From positions 90,323-154,322 of the forward strand of contig JAIXSK010000014.1 in NCBI GenBank assembly GCA_027484725.1: a stretch of DNA of 64,000 nt, in the 5' to 3' direction. Origin of the DNA: Flavobacterium sp. (GTDB lineage: Bacteria > Bacteroidota > Bacteroidia > Flavobacteriales > Flavobacteriaceae). The position numbers were made by a program, and so were the translations under genes. Below, piece by piece: positions 44,251 through 54,039 of the stretch. Positions within the stretch are counted from its first letter, which is position 1. The number at the start of each line of letters is the position of its first letter. The notes beneath the pieces were generated by a model. The model saw nothing but the letters and a program-made list of their open reading frames with translations, did no database searches and was not told the DNA's origin.

Positions 44251-44332
44251 ACTGTTTTTGGCAACACAATACTTTTTTAATTTTACGTTCGAAAATGAAA
44301 AAAACAAAGGTTTAACTAATTTATAGAACAGT

Positions 44333-45730
44333 ATGAAACGATATTCGGGTTTATTCTTTGTATCTCTTTTGAGTGGTGCTGTAACCCTCGGAGGTTATAA
44401 ATTATTTATTGAACAAGACGGATTTTTTTCAAATCGCAAGAGCATTGTAACGACTGCGCCCGCCAACTTCAACAAAAATGTAGGTTTGGTTCCTGAAGGG
44501 CTTGACTTTACTGAGGCTGCCGACAAAACGGTACACACCGTTGTGCACGTAAAAAATGTTTCTTACCAAACCGTAAGCAATCCGATGTTGGAATTCTTTT
44601 ACGGATTTAGCGGTGGTCAACAACAAGAACAAGTCGGAACCGGCTCAGGGGTAATCATCTCAGAAGATGGTTATATTGTGACCAACAACCACGTGATTAA
44701 AGATGCCTCTGACATTGAAATCACTTTGAACAACAAAAAAACATACAAAGCCAAACTCATCGGCACCGATTCAAAAATGGACATTGCGCTTTTAAAAATT
44801 GACGCTGATGAAAAGTTACCTTATTCGGTTTTTGCAGATTCTGATAATACCCGCGTGGGCGAATGGGTTTTGGCTGTGGGGAATCCGTATAACCTCAACT
44901 CTACGGTAACCGCCGGAATCATTTCGGCCAAAGCCAGAAATTTGGACACCAACGGAATTCAATCATTTATTCAGACCGATGCTGCGGTGAATCCGGGTAA
45001 CAGCGGTGGCGCATTGGTTAATACGCGTGGTGAACTCATCGGAATCAACACAATGATTTCGTCACAAACCGGTTCTTATGTAGGATATTCGTTTGCGGTT
45101 CCGTCCAACATTGCGCGCAAAATTATTGAAGACATCATGGAATTTGGCAATGTACAACGCGGAATTTTGGGGGTTGAAGGCGGCGAGCTCAACAGCGCAG
45201 CCTCAAAAGAATTAGGCGTAAAAGACACCCAAGGTTTTTATATAAGAAAAGTGACCAAAAACTCAGGCGCTGAAAAAGCCGGTTTGACCAAAGGCGATAT
45301 CATCATCAAGTTAGACAATCAAGAGATTAATACTTATGCAGAATTGTCGGGCTATATCAACACCAAAAGACCAAATGACAAAGTTCAAGTATCTTACAAA
45401 CGAGACGGCAAAGTATTCAGCGTTCCGGTGGTGTTGTCTAAAAACGACTATTTCACCACTGAATTTAAAGGGATTGAACTAGAAAATATTGATGCTGCCG
45501 ACAAGAAAAAATACCACATCAACTCAGGTGTACGCATCAAAGAAATCAACAATGACAATTTACGTCCGTATTACGATGAACTCAAAGGAACCATTATTTT
45601 GAGTATTGACAATGTGGCCACACCAGATGTTGAAGCAGCTTCAAGGGTTTTACAGAAAAAAGATGAAAACCAAAGTATCAGCATTGAGATGATCAACAAA
45701 CTCGGACAGCGCATCAGAATTATCATATAA
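44333..45730 (+). CDS. Deg/HtrA-type periplasmic serine protease
   Basis: 465 residues. N-terminal hydrophobic segment (GLFFVSLLSGAVTLGG) serving as anchor or signal. Trypsin-like domain with the triad H120 (TNNHVIKD), D150 (MDIALLKI) and S224 (NPGNSGGAL). Two PDZ domains follow: about 270-360 (RGILGVEGGELN, KAGLTKGDIIIKLDNQEI) and 385-465. Deg proteases degrade or refold misfolded envelope proteins. It is a single gene with GTTAA repeats upstream and a strong terminator downstream; the dapF group lies divergent to it. Confidence 0.94.
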   Translation: MKRYSGLFFVSLLSGAVTLGGYKLFIEQDGFFSNRKSIVTTAPANFNKNVGLVPEGLDFTEAADKTVHTVVHVKNVSYQTVSNPMLEFFYGFSGGQQQEQVGTGSGVIISEDGYIVTNNHVIKDASDIEITLNNKKTYKAKLIGTDSKMDIALLKIDADEKLPYSVFADSDNTRVGEWVLAVGNPYNLNSTVTAGIISAKARNLDTNGIQSFIQTDAAVNPGNSGGALVNTRGELIGINTMISSQTGSYVGYSFAVPSNIARKIIEDIMEFGNVQRGILGVEGGELNSAASKELGVKDTQGFYIRKVTKNSGAEKAGLTKGDIIIKLDNQEINTYAELSGYINTKRPNDKVQVSYKRDGKVFSVPVVLSKNDYFTTEFKGIELENIDAADKKKYHINSGVRIKEINNDNLRPYYDELKGTIILSIDNVATPDVEAASRVLQKKDENQSISIEMINKLGQRIRIII

Positions 45731-45758
45731 AATATATCGGTTTAAATTAATTCAATCA

Positions 45759-45789
45759 AACCACCTTGAAATCCGAGGTGGTTTTTTTT
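45759..45789 (+). terminator. Terminator of the Deg protease gene
   Basis: AACCACCT / AGGTGGTT stem, 9-nt loop, eight Ts. Confidence 0.88.
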
Positions 45790-45834
45790 ATGGAAAAAAG
45801 TTAAAAAAGATTTTACGAAAACGTTTGAAATGGA

Positions 45835-45842
45835 TACTTTTG
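45835..45842 (+). promoter_or_regulatory. Candidate -7 box before GAPDH
   Basis: TACTTTTG, 72 nt before ATG 45915. No TTG at 17-23 nt, so half-supported. Confidence 0.45.
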
Positions 45843-45914
45843 CACCACAAATCTCAAAAAAAGGTTTGTGTATTAACTATAAAATATCCATCAACACACT
45901 AACAATTTCTACCT

Positions 45915-47363
45915 ATGAGCAATCATAATTCTTACGAAAAAGAAGTTTCTTTTCAGGTAAATCGCCGAAGAGCCAGCGTTGAATTTATCAAAATCATCAA
46001 CGATTTGTGGTATGATAAATCCATTGAAATGGTTTTGTTTAGAAACCAACTCATCAATGGCAACGTCAGCGACATCATCAACTTGCACGAATATGCCGGC
46101 GAATTTGTCGGAAAACCGATTTCAATTTTTGACAGTGTAGAAATTGCCAAAGCGATTTTGTCATTAGATTTGCCGCCTGCCAAACTCGACATCGGTAAAT
46201 TAACTTATGAGTTCAACCTAGAAAACAACAAATACGACAATGCGCGTGCTTTTGTAGTAGACAAACTCAAAAACGCCAAAGAAACCCAAGACATTCAACC
46301 CAAAGATGTGGTTTTGTATGGTTTTGGACGTATTGGCCGTTTGCTTGCCCGCGAATTGATGTCAAAAATGGGCAAAGGAAACCAATTGCGCTTGCGTGCT
46401 GTTGTAACCCGTGACAAAAACGATGCAGTTTCTTTAGAGAAACGCGCTTCATTGTTGCGCTATGATTCGATTCACGGTGATTTTGAAGGTTCGGTAGTGG
46501 CTGATGCGGCCAACAATGCCTTAATCATCAACGGAACTACGGTACACATAATCACCGCCAACGCTCCTGAAGATATTGATTATACCCAATACGGTATCAA
46601 TGATGCACTGGTCATTGACAACACCGGCGCTTTCACCACCCAAGAAGCTTTGTCAAGACACCTGACTTCAAAAGGCGTTTCAAAAGTACTTTTGACTGCA
46701 CCCGGAAAAGGCGTTCCGAACATTGTACACGGCGTGAACCAAAATGAATACAATCCGGACGAAATTGATATTTTCTCAGCTGCGTCTTGTACTACCAACG
46801 CTATTACCCCTATTTTAAAGGCCGTTGAAGATACATTGGGTGTAGTAAAAGGCCACTTGGAAACCATCCATGCATATACCAACGACCAAAACTTGGTTGA
46901 CAACATGCACAAAAAATACCGTCGTGGTAGAGCGGCCGGACTCAATATGGTCATTACCGAAACCGGAGCCGGAAGCGCTGTGGCCAAAGCCTTGCCTTCA
47001 TTGGCCGGAAAGTTGACCTCGAATGCGATTCGTGTGCCGGTTCCGAATGGTTCATTGGTGGTTTTGAACTTAGAAATAGGTAAAGAAACTTCGGTTGCAG
47101 AAATCAACACCATCATGAAGAAATATGCTTTAGAAGGCGAATTGGTGGAACAAATTAAATATTCGCTCAACAATGAGTTGGTTTCATCAGATATTATTGG
47201 AACCTCAGCGCCATCCATTTATGACAGTAACGCTACCATTGTTTCGGCAGACGGAAAAAACATTGTGCTTTATATATGGTATGACAACGAATACGGTTAT
47301 AGCCATCAAGTAATTCGTTTGGCTAAATATATTGCCAAAGTAAGAAGATACACTTACTATTAG
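45915..47363 (+). CDS. Glyceraldehyde-3-phosphate dehydrogenase, long form
   Basis: 482 residues, about 145 more than the usual GAPDH. The first 130 are a helical extension not found in the short enzymes; then the NAD-binding GFGRIGR (136-142), the catalytic Cys 292 in SAASCTTNAITP, and the C-terminal substrate part (RRGRAAGLNMVITETGAGSAVAKALP, WYDNEYGYSHQVIRLA). It oxidises glyceraldehyde-3-phosphate in glycolysis or the reverse. Long forms are known in Bacteroidetes; the extension's role is not established here. Confidence 0.93.
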   Translation: MSNHNSYEKEVSFQVNRRRASVEFIKIINDLWYDKSIEMVLFRNQLINGNVSDIINLHEYAGEFVGKPISIFDSVEIAKAILSLDLPPAKLDIGKLTYEFNLENNKYDNARAFVVDKLKNAKETQDIQPKDVVLYGFGRIGRLLARELMSKMGKGNQLRLRAVVTRDKNDAVSLEKRASLLRYDSIHGDFEGSVVADAANNALIINGTTVHIITANAPEDIDYTQYGINDALVIDNTGAFTTQEALSRHLTSKGVSKVLLTAPGKGVPNIVHGVNQNEYNPDEIDIFSAASCTTNAITPILKAVEDTLGVVKGHLETIHAYTNDQNLVDNMHKKYRRGRAAGLNMVITETGAGSAVAKALPSLAGKLTSNAIRVPVPNGSLVVLNLEIGKETSVAEINTIMKKYALEGELVEQIKYSLNNELVSSDIIGTSAPSIYDSNATIVSADGKNIVLYIWYDNEYGYSHQVIRLAKYIAKVRRYTYY

Positions 47364-47400
47364 TAGGTGCTCGATGTGATTTGAGACATTGCATCTGACA

Positions 47401-47430
47401 AAAAATCCGCTTGAAAAGGCGGATTTTTTT
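47401..47430. terminator. Terminator after GAPDH
   Basis: AATCCGC / GCGGATT stem with A-run upstream and seven Ts downstream; usable on both strands. Confidence 0.85.
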
Positions 47431-47460
47431 ATGGTGAAAAGGGATGTATCATTTTGAAAC

Positions 47461-47588
47461 GGGTGCGTGAGGGACCTTCCCACTGGCAGGCAAGTGGCAG
47501 CGGTTAGCCCATAGCCGTGCAGCGGCGCGGACTATAAGCGAACAGCCCGACCCGCAGGGGCACCTGTCTGCCGACAGGCAGGCGCCCA
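47461..47588 (+). repeat. GC-rich intergenic repeat, copy 2
   Basis: GGCAGC (47496-47501), imperfect hairpin ATAGCCG / CGGaCTAT (47511-47535), 22-nt core at 47538-47559 matching 40059-40080 except for two C/T changes, and an added GACAGG hairpin (47564-47583). It stands out from the AT-rich surroundings. Confidence 0.7.
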
Positions 47589-47644
47589 AATGATGAACGA
47601 TTGAAGAATACAGATTTTTGATATGAGAAACTGAAAACCTACAA

Positions 47645-49045
47645 TTATTTTTGCTTGGTGAGATAATAAACCGGAATTCCGAGCAGCATAATGAGTACGC
47701 CCCAGCCACAGGTATCAGTTTTGGTGAACAACAAAGCGAGTGAAATGGAACCCGCGGCTACAATATACAACATAGGCAAAAACGGATATCCAAACGCTTT
47801 ATAAGGACGCTCGGCATCAGGCATGGTCCGGCGCAAAATGAAAATTCCGTAGATGGTGAGTATGTAAAAAATGAGTACGATGATGATGACAAAATCAAGC
47901 AAATCGCCGTATTTACCGGTCAAACACAAGGCCGAAGCCCAAATGCATTGCGCCCACAAAGCCCAAGCCGGAACGCTGGCGTGGTTGAGTTGCGCCGCTT
48001 TTTTGAAAAACAAACCATCTTTGGCCATGGTGTAATAAACGCGTGCGCCGGCCATGATGAGCCCGTTGTTGCAGGCAAAGGTTGAAATCATAATCATGAT
48101 GGCAATGATCAGGGTTCCGAGGTTGCCAAAAATATATTGTGAGGCAACCACTGCTACGCGATCAGACTTGGCGGTGGCAATTTCATCAAGCGGAATTACC
48201 GCCAAATACATCACATTGGCCAATACATAAATAATGCTAACGGTTAAGGTTCCGAGGAGTAAACTCAGGCCTACATTGCGCTGCGGATTTTTGATTTCGC
48301 CGGCGATAAAAGTTACGCCGTTCCAAGCATCGCTTGAAAACAACGAGCCAACCATAGCGGCTGAAATTCCTGAAATGAGTGCCATTCCGCTGATGGGCAA
48401 CCAAGAACCATCGGTTTTTTGATACGACTTGGGCGTAAAAGCATCGGTCCAGTTGGCCTGCCAAACCTCGGCTTTAGCGGCCAAGACCAAACCAAAAACA
48501 ATGAGTCCGGCCAACGAAAGTATTTTGATGATGGTGAGCACGGTTTGCAGCGATTTGCTGTTTTTAACACCTCGACTGTTGAAATAGGTAAGTAAAATAA
48601 TGGTGATAATAGAGACGATTTGCGCGGCATTGAGTTTGAATGAACCCAATTCGGCGATGATATTTTCATCACTGAGTGGCTCAAATAAATAAGCGGCGAA
48701 TTTAGAAAAAGCCACGCCTACCGCTGCGATGGTTCCGGTTTGGATGACCGAGAAAAAACTCCAACCATATAAAAAACCGATGAGTTTTCCGTAGGCTTCT
48801 TTGAGGTAGACATACTGGCCACCAGCTTTCGGGAACATAGCGCTGAGCTCGCCGTAACTAACCGCTGCAATGACCGTGATGATTCCGGAGAGCATCCAAA
48901 TGAGCAACAACCAGCCGGCGGAACCCACTTGTCGGACAATATCTGAGCTCACAATAAAAATGCCCGAGCCAATCATAGATCCGACTACGAGCATGGTGCC
49001 ATCAAGCAAGCCGAGTTCTCTTTTAAAATCTTCGTTTTGTTCCAT
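47645..49045 (-). CDS. APC-family amino-acid permease
   Basis: 466 residues with about 12 membrane helices. The first helix has the APC motif LLDGTMLVVGSMIGSGIFIVSSDIV; helix 6 region VTFIAGEIKNPQRNVGLSLLLG carries the conserved Glu and NPxRN; the end (LRRTMPDAERPYKAFGYPFLPMLYI) fits the LAT-type branch. It moves an amino acid across the inner membrane with a proton, or by exchange. The substrate is not readable. Single gene, convergent with GAPDH. Confidence 0.9.
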   Translation of the reverse strand: MEQNEDFKRELGLLDGTMLVVGSMIGSGIFIVSSDIVRQVGSAGWLLLIWMLSGIITVIAAVSYGELSAMFPKAGGQYVYLKEAYGKLIGFLYGWSFFSVIQTGTIAAVGVAFSKFAAYLFEPLSDENIIAELGSFKLNAAQIVSIITIILLTYFNSRGVKNSKSLQTVLTIIKILSLAGLIVFGLVLAAKAEVWQANWTDAFTPKSYQKTDGSWLPISGMALISGISAAMVGSLFSSDAWNGVTFIAGEIKNPQRNVGLSLLLGTLTVSIIYVLANVMYLAVIPLDEIATAKSDRVAVVASQYIFGNLGTLIIAIMIMISTFACNNGLIMAGARVYYTMAKDGLFFKKAAQLNHASVPAWALWAQCIWASALCLTGKYGDLLDFVIIIVLIFYILTIYGIFILRRTMPDAERPYKAFGYPFLPMLYIVAAGSISLALLFTKTDTCGWGVLIMLLGIPVYYLTKQK

Positions 49046-49122
49046 ATATCGTATTTGCTTTATAGGATTTTATGTTCATTCTGGCTAAAGATATAAAAAA
49101 GTTGATATTTTGATGGTTTGCA

Positions 49123-49154
49123 TAAAAAAAACCCTGCCGTGTTGAAGCAGGGTT
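49123..49154 (-). terminator. Terminator of the DUF4874 gene
   Basis: AACCCTGC / GCAGGGTT stem with 9-nt loop and an eight-T run on the minus strand. Confidence 0.85.
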
Positions 49155-49207
49155 TTCCCGTAATAATAAAGAAAAATTAATGAAACAATATATAAAATAT
49201 TGAAGGG

Positions 49208-50869
49208 TTACTGTTTGTAGATTTTCTGGGTATAGGTAGTTCCGTTGGCTCTTACTTTAACAATGTAATAGCCTGAAGATAGTCCTGAAATGTCTGTTGA
49301 CGAAGCTCTGAGTCTTCCGTTCAAATTATATACTTTAATAGAATAATTTGTAGTAGTCAAATTGTTGATTACGATGGTTGTGTTTGAGACCAAAATAATC
49401 TGAACCGGTTGTGTAGTAGTCGTGGTAGTTCCTGAAGTAGTTGTAGTTGTAGAGGTGCTACCCGTTGTGGTTGTTGGTGTTGTTGTCGTGCCGGTGGTGG
49501 GCACCGTGGGTGTGGTGGGCGTGGTGACTACAGGTGTAGTAGAGGTTGATCCTGCAGTCAAGCTCACCGTTAAATTCAAATTATTGTATCCTTTGGTGGC
49601 GTCCCATGTCCCCACATTGGCACAACGGATAGCATACAATGGATTTGAAATCAGCGGATCTGGCAAATTCAAAAACAGCTGATAGGTTCCTGTTGGCACA
49701 TCCATATCCAATGCTTTGCTGATTTGGATGGCACTCCCCTCTCTCCAAGTTCTTAAGTCACTCGCTACTTCGTATGAATACTCTGTGTTTGTAGCTGTAT
49801 TTCTCAAGACCAAATAGGCTTTTCTGGCTTTGAATAAATTGGCAAAGCCTGTATTTTGTAGTGTTACATTTAAAGTATTGTTGTCAATAGATGAACCAGT
49901 CAATTCAAATCGATAGCCCAATCTTCTATCAATTTCTGAAAAACAACCTTGTGAAGTCCAATTGGTAATATTGGCTGTTAAATAATCAATATTGAGTAAA
50001 CTCCAGTTGTATTTGTTCATCTCGAGCATAGCATTAGTACAGTCAGTTCTGGGTGCATTAAGCGCATCCGTTTCACCTGCCATAGGAAGATTAATCGTCT
50101 GTGTTTGAAGGTAATTACTGTCAGTTGTGCTAGGGGCTGCGGCTGAACCGTTCACTAAGAAAGTTCCAGAGTCACCCCAAACATTTAAGAAAGCATCGTT
50201 ATAAAAACCAATGCGGTCATTACCTGTTGGATACATTTTTTGCTTGTGATAAACATAACGAACTTGAAGTGGAATTTCGACGGGTGTAACACTTAGCATA
50301 GCATCTAAAACTGCTTTTCGATTGGCCCATTGTGTTGCCGTTAAATTTTCATAATCAGAAGTACCGAATTCTGCTGTTTGACTAGAGTAGTAGGTCTCGC
50401 CCCAGCAACCAATCCATCCGTATTGATAGGCAGAAATCACATCTTTATTGGCTGAGATAACCGGCGCAACTTGATTGATGTGGGCAATGATTTGTGCCTT
50501 AGTAGCATCTAAAACAGCAGCTGATTCACTCTTAGAATAGGCAAAACGAATAATTACTTTTAATCCGGCGTTGCGAATGGCATTAAAGTCTGCTTGCATA
50601 CTGGCTAAATAAGCATCGGAAATAGGTGAACTGGTAAATTGATTGAGATAAAAAGTTCTGTGAACTGTGGTGATGTTCTGAGCTCGATAAGTGCTCAGTG
50701 TACTAGCGCTAAGCGCATTGTAACTCGTGGTTGCTGAAACTAAACCCGTGGATGAATAGTGGTAAAATCCTCTTTCTGGGTTTGGAAAACTCTCTGTGCT
50801 GGACACATAGCTTACGGTTTGTCCCTGTGCGGCTACTGTAATAAGTAGCATAAGTAAAAACTTTTTCAT
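49208..50869 (-). CDS. T9SS-exported DUF4874/DUF4832 protein
   Basis: 553 residues. Signal peptide (to QGQ), then a DUF4874 domain (about 25-190; ESFPNPERGFYHYSS, YGWIGCWGE) and a DUF4832 domain (about 200-430), together like a glycoside-hydrolase barrel plus accessory domain; no catalytic proof. A 60-residue Thr/Pro/Ser-only linker follows (about 435-495), then a T9SS type A sorting domain (NNLTTTNYSIKVYNLNGR, LSSGYYIVKV, TYTQKIYKQ). Probably a secreted, surface-attached polysaccharide-active protein. It stands alone with 739 nt of empty DNA upstream. Confidence 0.85.
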   Translation of the reverse strand: MKKFLLMLLITVAAQGQTVSYVSSTESFPNPERGFYHYSSTGLVSATTSYNALSASTLSTYRAQNITTVHRTFYLNQFTSSPISDAYLASMQADFNAIRNAGLKVIIRFAYSKSESAAVLDATKAQIIAHINQVAPVISANKDVISAYQYGWIGCWGETYYSSQTAEFGTSDYENLTATQWANRKAVLDAMLSVTPVEIPLQVRYVYHKQKMYPTGNDRIGFYNDAFLNVWGDSGTFLVNGSAAAPSTTDSNYLQTQTINLPMAGETDALNAPRTDCTNAMLEMNKYNWSLLNIDYLTANITNWTSQGCFSEIDRRLGYRFELTGSSIDNNTLNVTLQNTGFANLFKARKAYLVLRNTATNTEYSYEVASDLRTWREGSAIQISKALDMDVPTGTYQLFLNLPDPLISNPLYAIRCANVGTWDATKGYNNLNLTVSLTAGSTSTTPVVTTPTTPTVPTTGTTTTPTTTTGSTSTTTTTSGTTTTTTQPVQIILVSNTTIVINNLTTTNYSIKVYNLNGRLRASSTDISGLSSGYYIVKVRANGTTYTQKIYKQ

Positions 50870-51551
50870 AATAGTAGGTTAAGGTTTTCATACTCATTTG
50901 TTTTAGGGAGAAGTGTTACTGAATGTTGGGGCAACAGCAACACACCACAAATTAATATGATAAAACTTTATTGAAAATTAAAAATTCGATTAAGTGATTA
51001 TTTTATCCGTTTAAATACATCAAAAAAATATTTTTGTAAGTATTTATTTAAGATATTAACAAGACTAAACATGATTACAATTTGGAATTTTGAACACTTC
51101 AACCAAGGCAAAAATGATTCCCCAACGAACATAAAAAGACCGCCCAATTGATTTAAATCAAAAAGAGCTCAAAATAAAGTCCAATAAAATCAGAGGTTTA
51201 GAAAAAAGGATTAAATCCTCAAAAGAAGTAAATGTCTCATGGTTTTGGTAGGTTAAGATTAATAGATCATGTTTTAGTTCTGACTTGTTCTATTTGTACA
51301 AACGGGGACACATGTGTACAGAACAAACATAACAAGATAAAGTGTTAATTATCATCGATGAACTACAACTTTATACACATTTTATCGACAAGTTACTAAC
51401 AATCAATAAGTTTGTAAGAATTTTATACAATTAAATTAATATACTATCATAAAAGCATTCATAAAACCACTAAAAATGATAAATCTCAGTCTATCAATAA
51501 TTTGTCAAATAAATTTTTAACAAGATAAAAATGGTTAAACAACAATTTGAG
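50870..51551. other. Gene-free stretch with palindromic and box-like motifs
   Basis: About 680 nt, AT-rich, no acceptable ORF. Contents: ACACATGTGT palindrome (51308-51317), TGTACA twice (51296-51301 and 51315-51320), TGTTCT / AGAACA arms around them (about 51285-51325), CATCGAT (51353-51359), TTATACACA (51371-51379, fits the DnaA-box form TTATNCACA) and CATTTTATCGACAA (51378-51391). It may hold regulator sites for the gene at 49208; an origin is not supported by one box. Confidence 0.5.
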
Positions 51552-51586
51552 ACAAAAAAAATCCCCGACTAAAGCCGAGGATTTTT
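51552..51586 (-). terminator. Terminator of the aconitase gene
   Basis: AATCCTCGGC / GTCGGGGATT imperfect stem on the minus strand, then a run of eight Ts. Confidence 0.75.
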
Positions 51587-51608
51587 AATTATTTAAGAAG
51601 AAAGTTGA

Positions 51609-53873
51609 TTAAGCTTTTCCCGCTGCAATCAAATTAAGCGCTGAGCCAGCCACAAACCAACCAATTTGACTATCGTTGTATGAGTGATTGGCCATGATGA
51701 TATCTTTTGAACCATTGGCATGTACAAACTCTAAAGTAAGTGGCTTTCCGGGAGCAAAATCTGTTAAATCAAGGAAGTTAATAACATCATCTTCTTGAAT
51801 TTTATCATAATCAGCTTCGTTGGCAAAAGTAAGCGCCAACATACCTTGTTTTTTCAAATTGGTTTCATGAATACGTGCAAACGATTTTACCAAAACAGCC
51901 TTTACACCCAAAAATCTAGGCTCCATTGCCGCATGCTCGCGTGATGAACCTTCACCATAATTATGGTCACCCACAACAATTGAAGGAATTCCAGCAGCCT
52001 TGTAGGCACGTTGCACCGCAGGTACTGCATCATAATCACCGGTCAACTGATTTTTAACAGAATTGGCTTTACCATTAAATGCATTCTCGGCACCAATGAG
52101 CATATTGTTTGAAATATTATCTAAGTGACCGCGGAAACGCAACCATGGACCCGCCATTGAAATGTGATCGGTGGTACATTTTCCAAAAGCTTTGATGAGC
52201 AATTTAGCGCCCGATATATTTTTCTTATCCCAAGGTTCAAATGGTGCCAAAAGCTGCAAACGCTCTGATGTTGGGGAAACCAATACTTGAACACCTGAAC
52301 CATCTTCGGCCGGAGCTTGAAAGCCCGGATCTTCAACATCAAAACCTTTGGTAGGTAACTCATCCCCTTTAGGGGCTTGTAATTTAACTTCTTGACCTTG
52401 GTCGTTGATTAAAGTATCCGTCATTGGATTGAAATCAAGTCTGCCAGAAATCGCCAAAGCAGCCACCATTTCAGGTGAAGTTACAAAGGCATGTGTATTG
52501 GGGTTTCCATCAGCACGTTTTGAGAAGTTGCGGTTGAATGAATGAACAATCGTGTTCTTCTCACCTTTGTCCGCTCCGGCTCTATCCCACTGACCAATAC
52601 ATGGGCCACAAGCATTGGTAAACACTTTGGTACCCATTTTTTCAAAGGTAGCAATGATACCATCGCGCTCTATCGTGTAACGGATTTGTTCAGAACCAGG
52701 ATTGATACCAAACTCAGCTTTTGGGGTAATACCATTTGCAACCGCTTGTTCAACGATTGAAGCGGCACGACTCATATCTTCATAAGAAGAGTTGGTACAA
52801 GAACCTATTAAACCCCACTCTACTTTGAGTGGCCAACCATTGGCTTCGGCCTCAGTTTTCATTTTTGAAACCGGCGTTCCACGATCTGGGGTGAATGGCC
52901 CGTTGATGTGTGGCTCTAATTCTGATAAGTTGATTTCGATGAGTTGATCAAAATATTGCTCAGGGTTGGCATAAACCTCAGGGTCAGCGGTTAGATAAGC
53001 AGCTACTTTGTCAGCAGCGTCAACTACATCTTGACGACCCGTAGCTGCCAAATATCTGCGCATGGAATCGTCATATCCAAAAGTAGACGTGGTAGCGCCG
53101 ATTTCGGCACCCATGTTACAAATAGTTCCTTTTCCGGTACATGACATAGAAGTAGCACCTTCGCCAAAATATTCAACAATAGCTCCGGTTCCGCCTTTTA
53201 CCGTTAAAATATCAGCGACTTTTAGAATTACATCTTTTGGAGCTGTCCAACCGTTGAGTTTACCGGTCAATTTTACACCAATGAGTTTTGGAAATTTCAA
53301 CTCCCAAGCCATACCGGACATCACGTCAACAGCATCAGCGCCTCCTACTCCAATGGCCAACATGCCCAAACCACCAGCGTTTACTGTATGTGAATCAGTT
53401 CCAATCATCATTCCGCCTGGGAAAGCGTAGTTTTCTAATACAATTTGGTGAATGATGCCCGAACCCGGTTTCCAGAAACCAATTCCGTATTTGTTAGATA
53501 CCGACGAAAGAAAATCAAAAACTTCTTTTGATTGTGTATTAGCTACCGCCAAATCAGTCTCGGCACCCACTTTGGCTTGAATTAAGTGATCACAGTGAAC
53601 CGTTGTCGGAACTGCCACTTTATTTTTTCCGGCGTGCATGAATTGCAACAAAGCCATCTGAGCCGTTGCATCTTGACAAGCTACACGATCAGGAGCAAAA
53701 TCAACATAATCTTTACCGCGAGAAAAAGCCTGTGATGGCATACCTTCCCACAAGTGGTTGTATAAAATCTTTTCTGTAAGAGTAAGCGGACGACCAACTA
53801 TTTCACGCGCTTTATCAACACGCGCAGTCATATTGGCATACACTTGACGAATCATTTCAATATCAAAAGCCAT
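51609..53873 (-). CDS. acn: Aconitate hydratase (mitochondrial-type)
   Basis: 754 residues from ATG 53873 ([15 protein letters not shown]); a longer frame to 53954 is untypical. Iron-sulfur ligands are in [10 protein letters not shown] and [39 protein letters not shown] and the swivel-domain [17 protein letters not shown] loop are all present. It converts citrate to isocitrate in the TCA cycle. The length and N terminus fit the mitochondrial-type group more than AcnB. Single gene with its own terminator. Confidence 0.95.
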   Translation of the reverse strand: MAFDIEMIRQVYANMTARVDKAREIVGRPLTLTEKILYNHLWEGMPSQAFSRGKDYVDFAPDRVACQDATAQMALLQFMHAGKNKVAVPTTVHCDHLIQAKVGAETDLAVANTQSKEVFDFLSSVSNKYGIGFWKPGSGIIHQIVLENYAFPGGMMIGTDSHTVNAGGLGMLAIGVGGADAVDVMSGMAWELKFPKLIGVKLTGKLNGWTAPKDVILKVADILTVKGGTGAIVEYFGEGATSMSCTGKGTICNMGAEIGATTSTFGYDDSMRRYLAATGRQDVVDAADKVAAYLTADPEVYANPEQYFDQLIEINLSELEPHINGPFTPDRGTPVSKMKTEAEANGWPLKVEWGLIGSCTNSSYEDMSRAASIVEQAVANGITPKAEFGINPGSEQIRYTIERDGIIATFEKMGTKVFTNACGPCIGQWDRAGADKGEKNTIVHSFNRNFSKRADGNPNTHAFVTSPEMVAALAISGRLDFNPMTDTLINDQGQEVKLQAPKGDELPTKGFDVEDPGFQAPAEDGSGVQVLVSPTSERLQLLAPFEPWDKKNISGAKLLIKAFGKCTTDHISMAGPWLRFRGHLDNISNNMLIGAENAFNGKANSVKNQLTGDYDAVPAVQRAYKAAGIPSIVVGDHNYGEGSSREHAAMEPRFLGVKAVLVKSFARIHETNLKKQGMLALTFANEADYDKIQEDDVINFLDLTDFAPGKPLTLEFVHANGSKDIIMANHSYNDSQIGWFVAGSALNLIAAGKA

Positions 53874-53902
53874 AATAAAAATGGGTTTATTAGTTTGCAG
53901 CG

Positions 53903-53910
53903 CAAAATTA
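53903..53910 (-). promoter_or_regulatory. Candidate -7 box before aconitase
   Basis: TAATTTTG on the minus strand, 29 nt before ATG 53873; no TTG in range. Confidence 0.45.
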
Positions 53911-54039
53911 CGAAAACGTTGTCTCTTTAAAAATAATTTAATAGCATATCTCATTTAGAAATTAAAATTTATTAAAATCTAAAAATCAGTACGCTATTTT
54001 TAATAAAACACCAATTTGAGTTTTAAAAAATGAAGTTTC

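Noticed and set aside
47449..47709. Minus-strand ORF of 86 residues
   Set aside because: It runs through the GC-rich repeat and into the permease gene, and has Cys/Arg-rich composition without any family pattern.
51371..51390. Possible origin at the TTATACACA / TTATCGACA motifs
   Set aside because: Only one box fits the consensus, and no cluster or GC-skew evidence is available.
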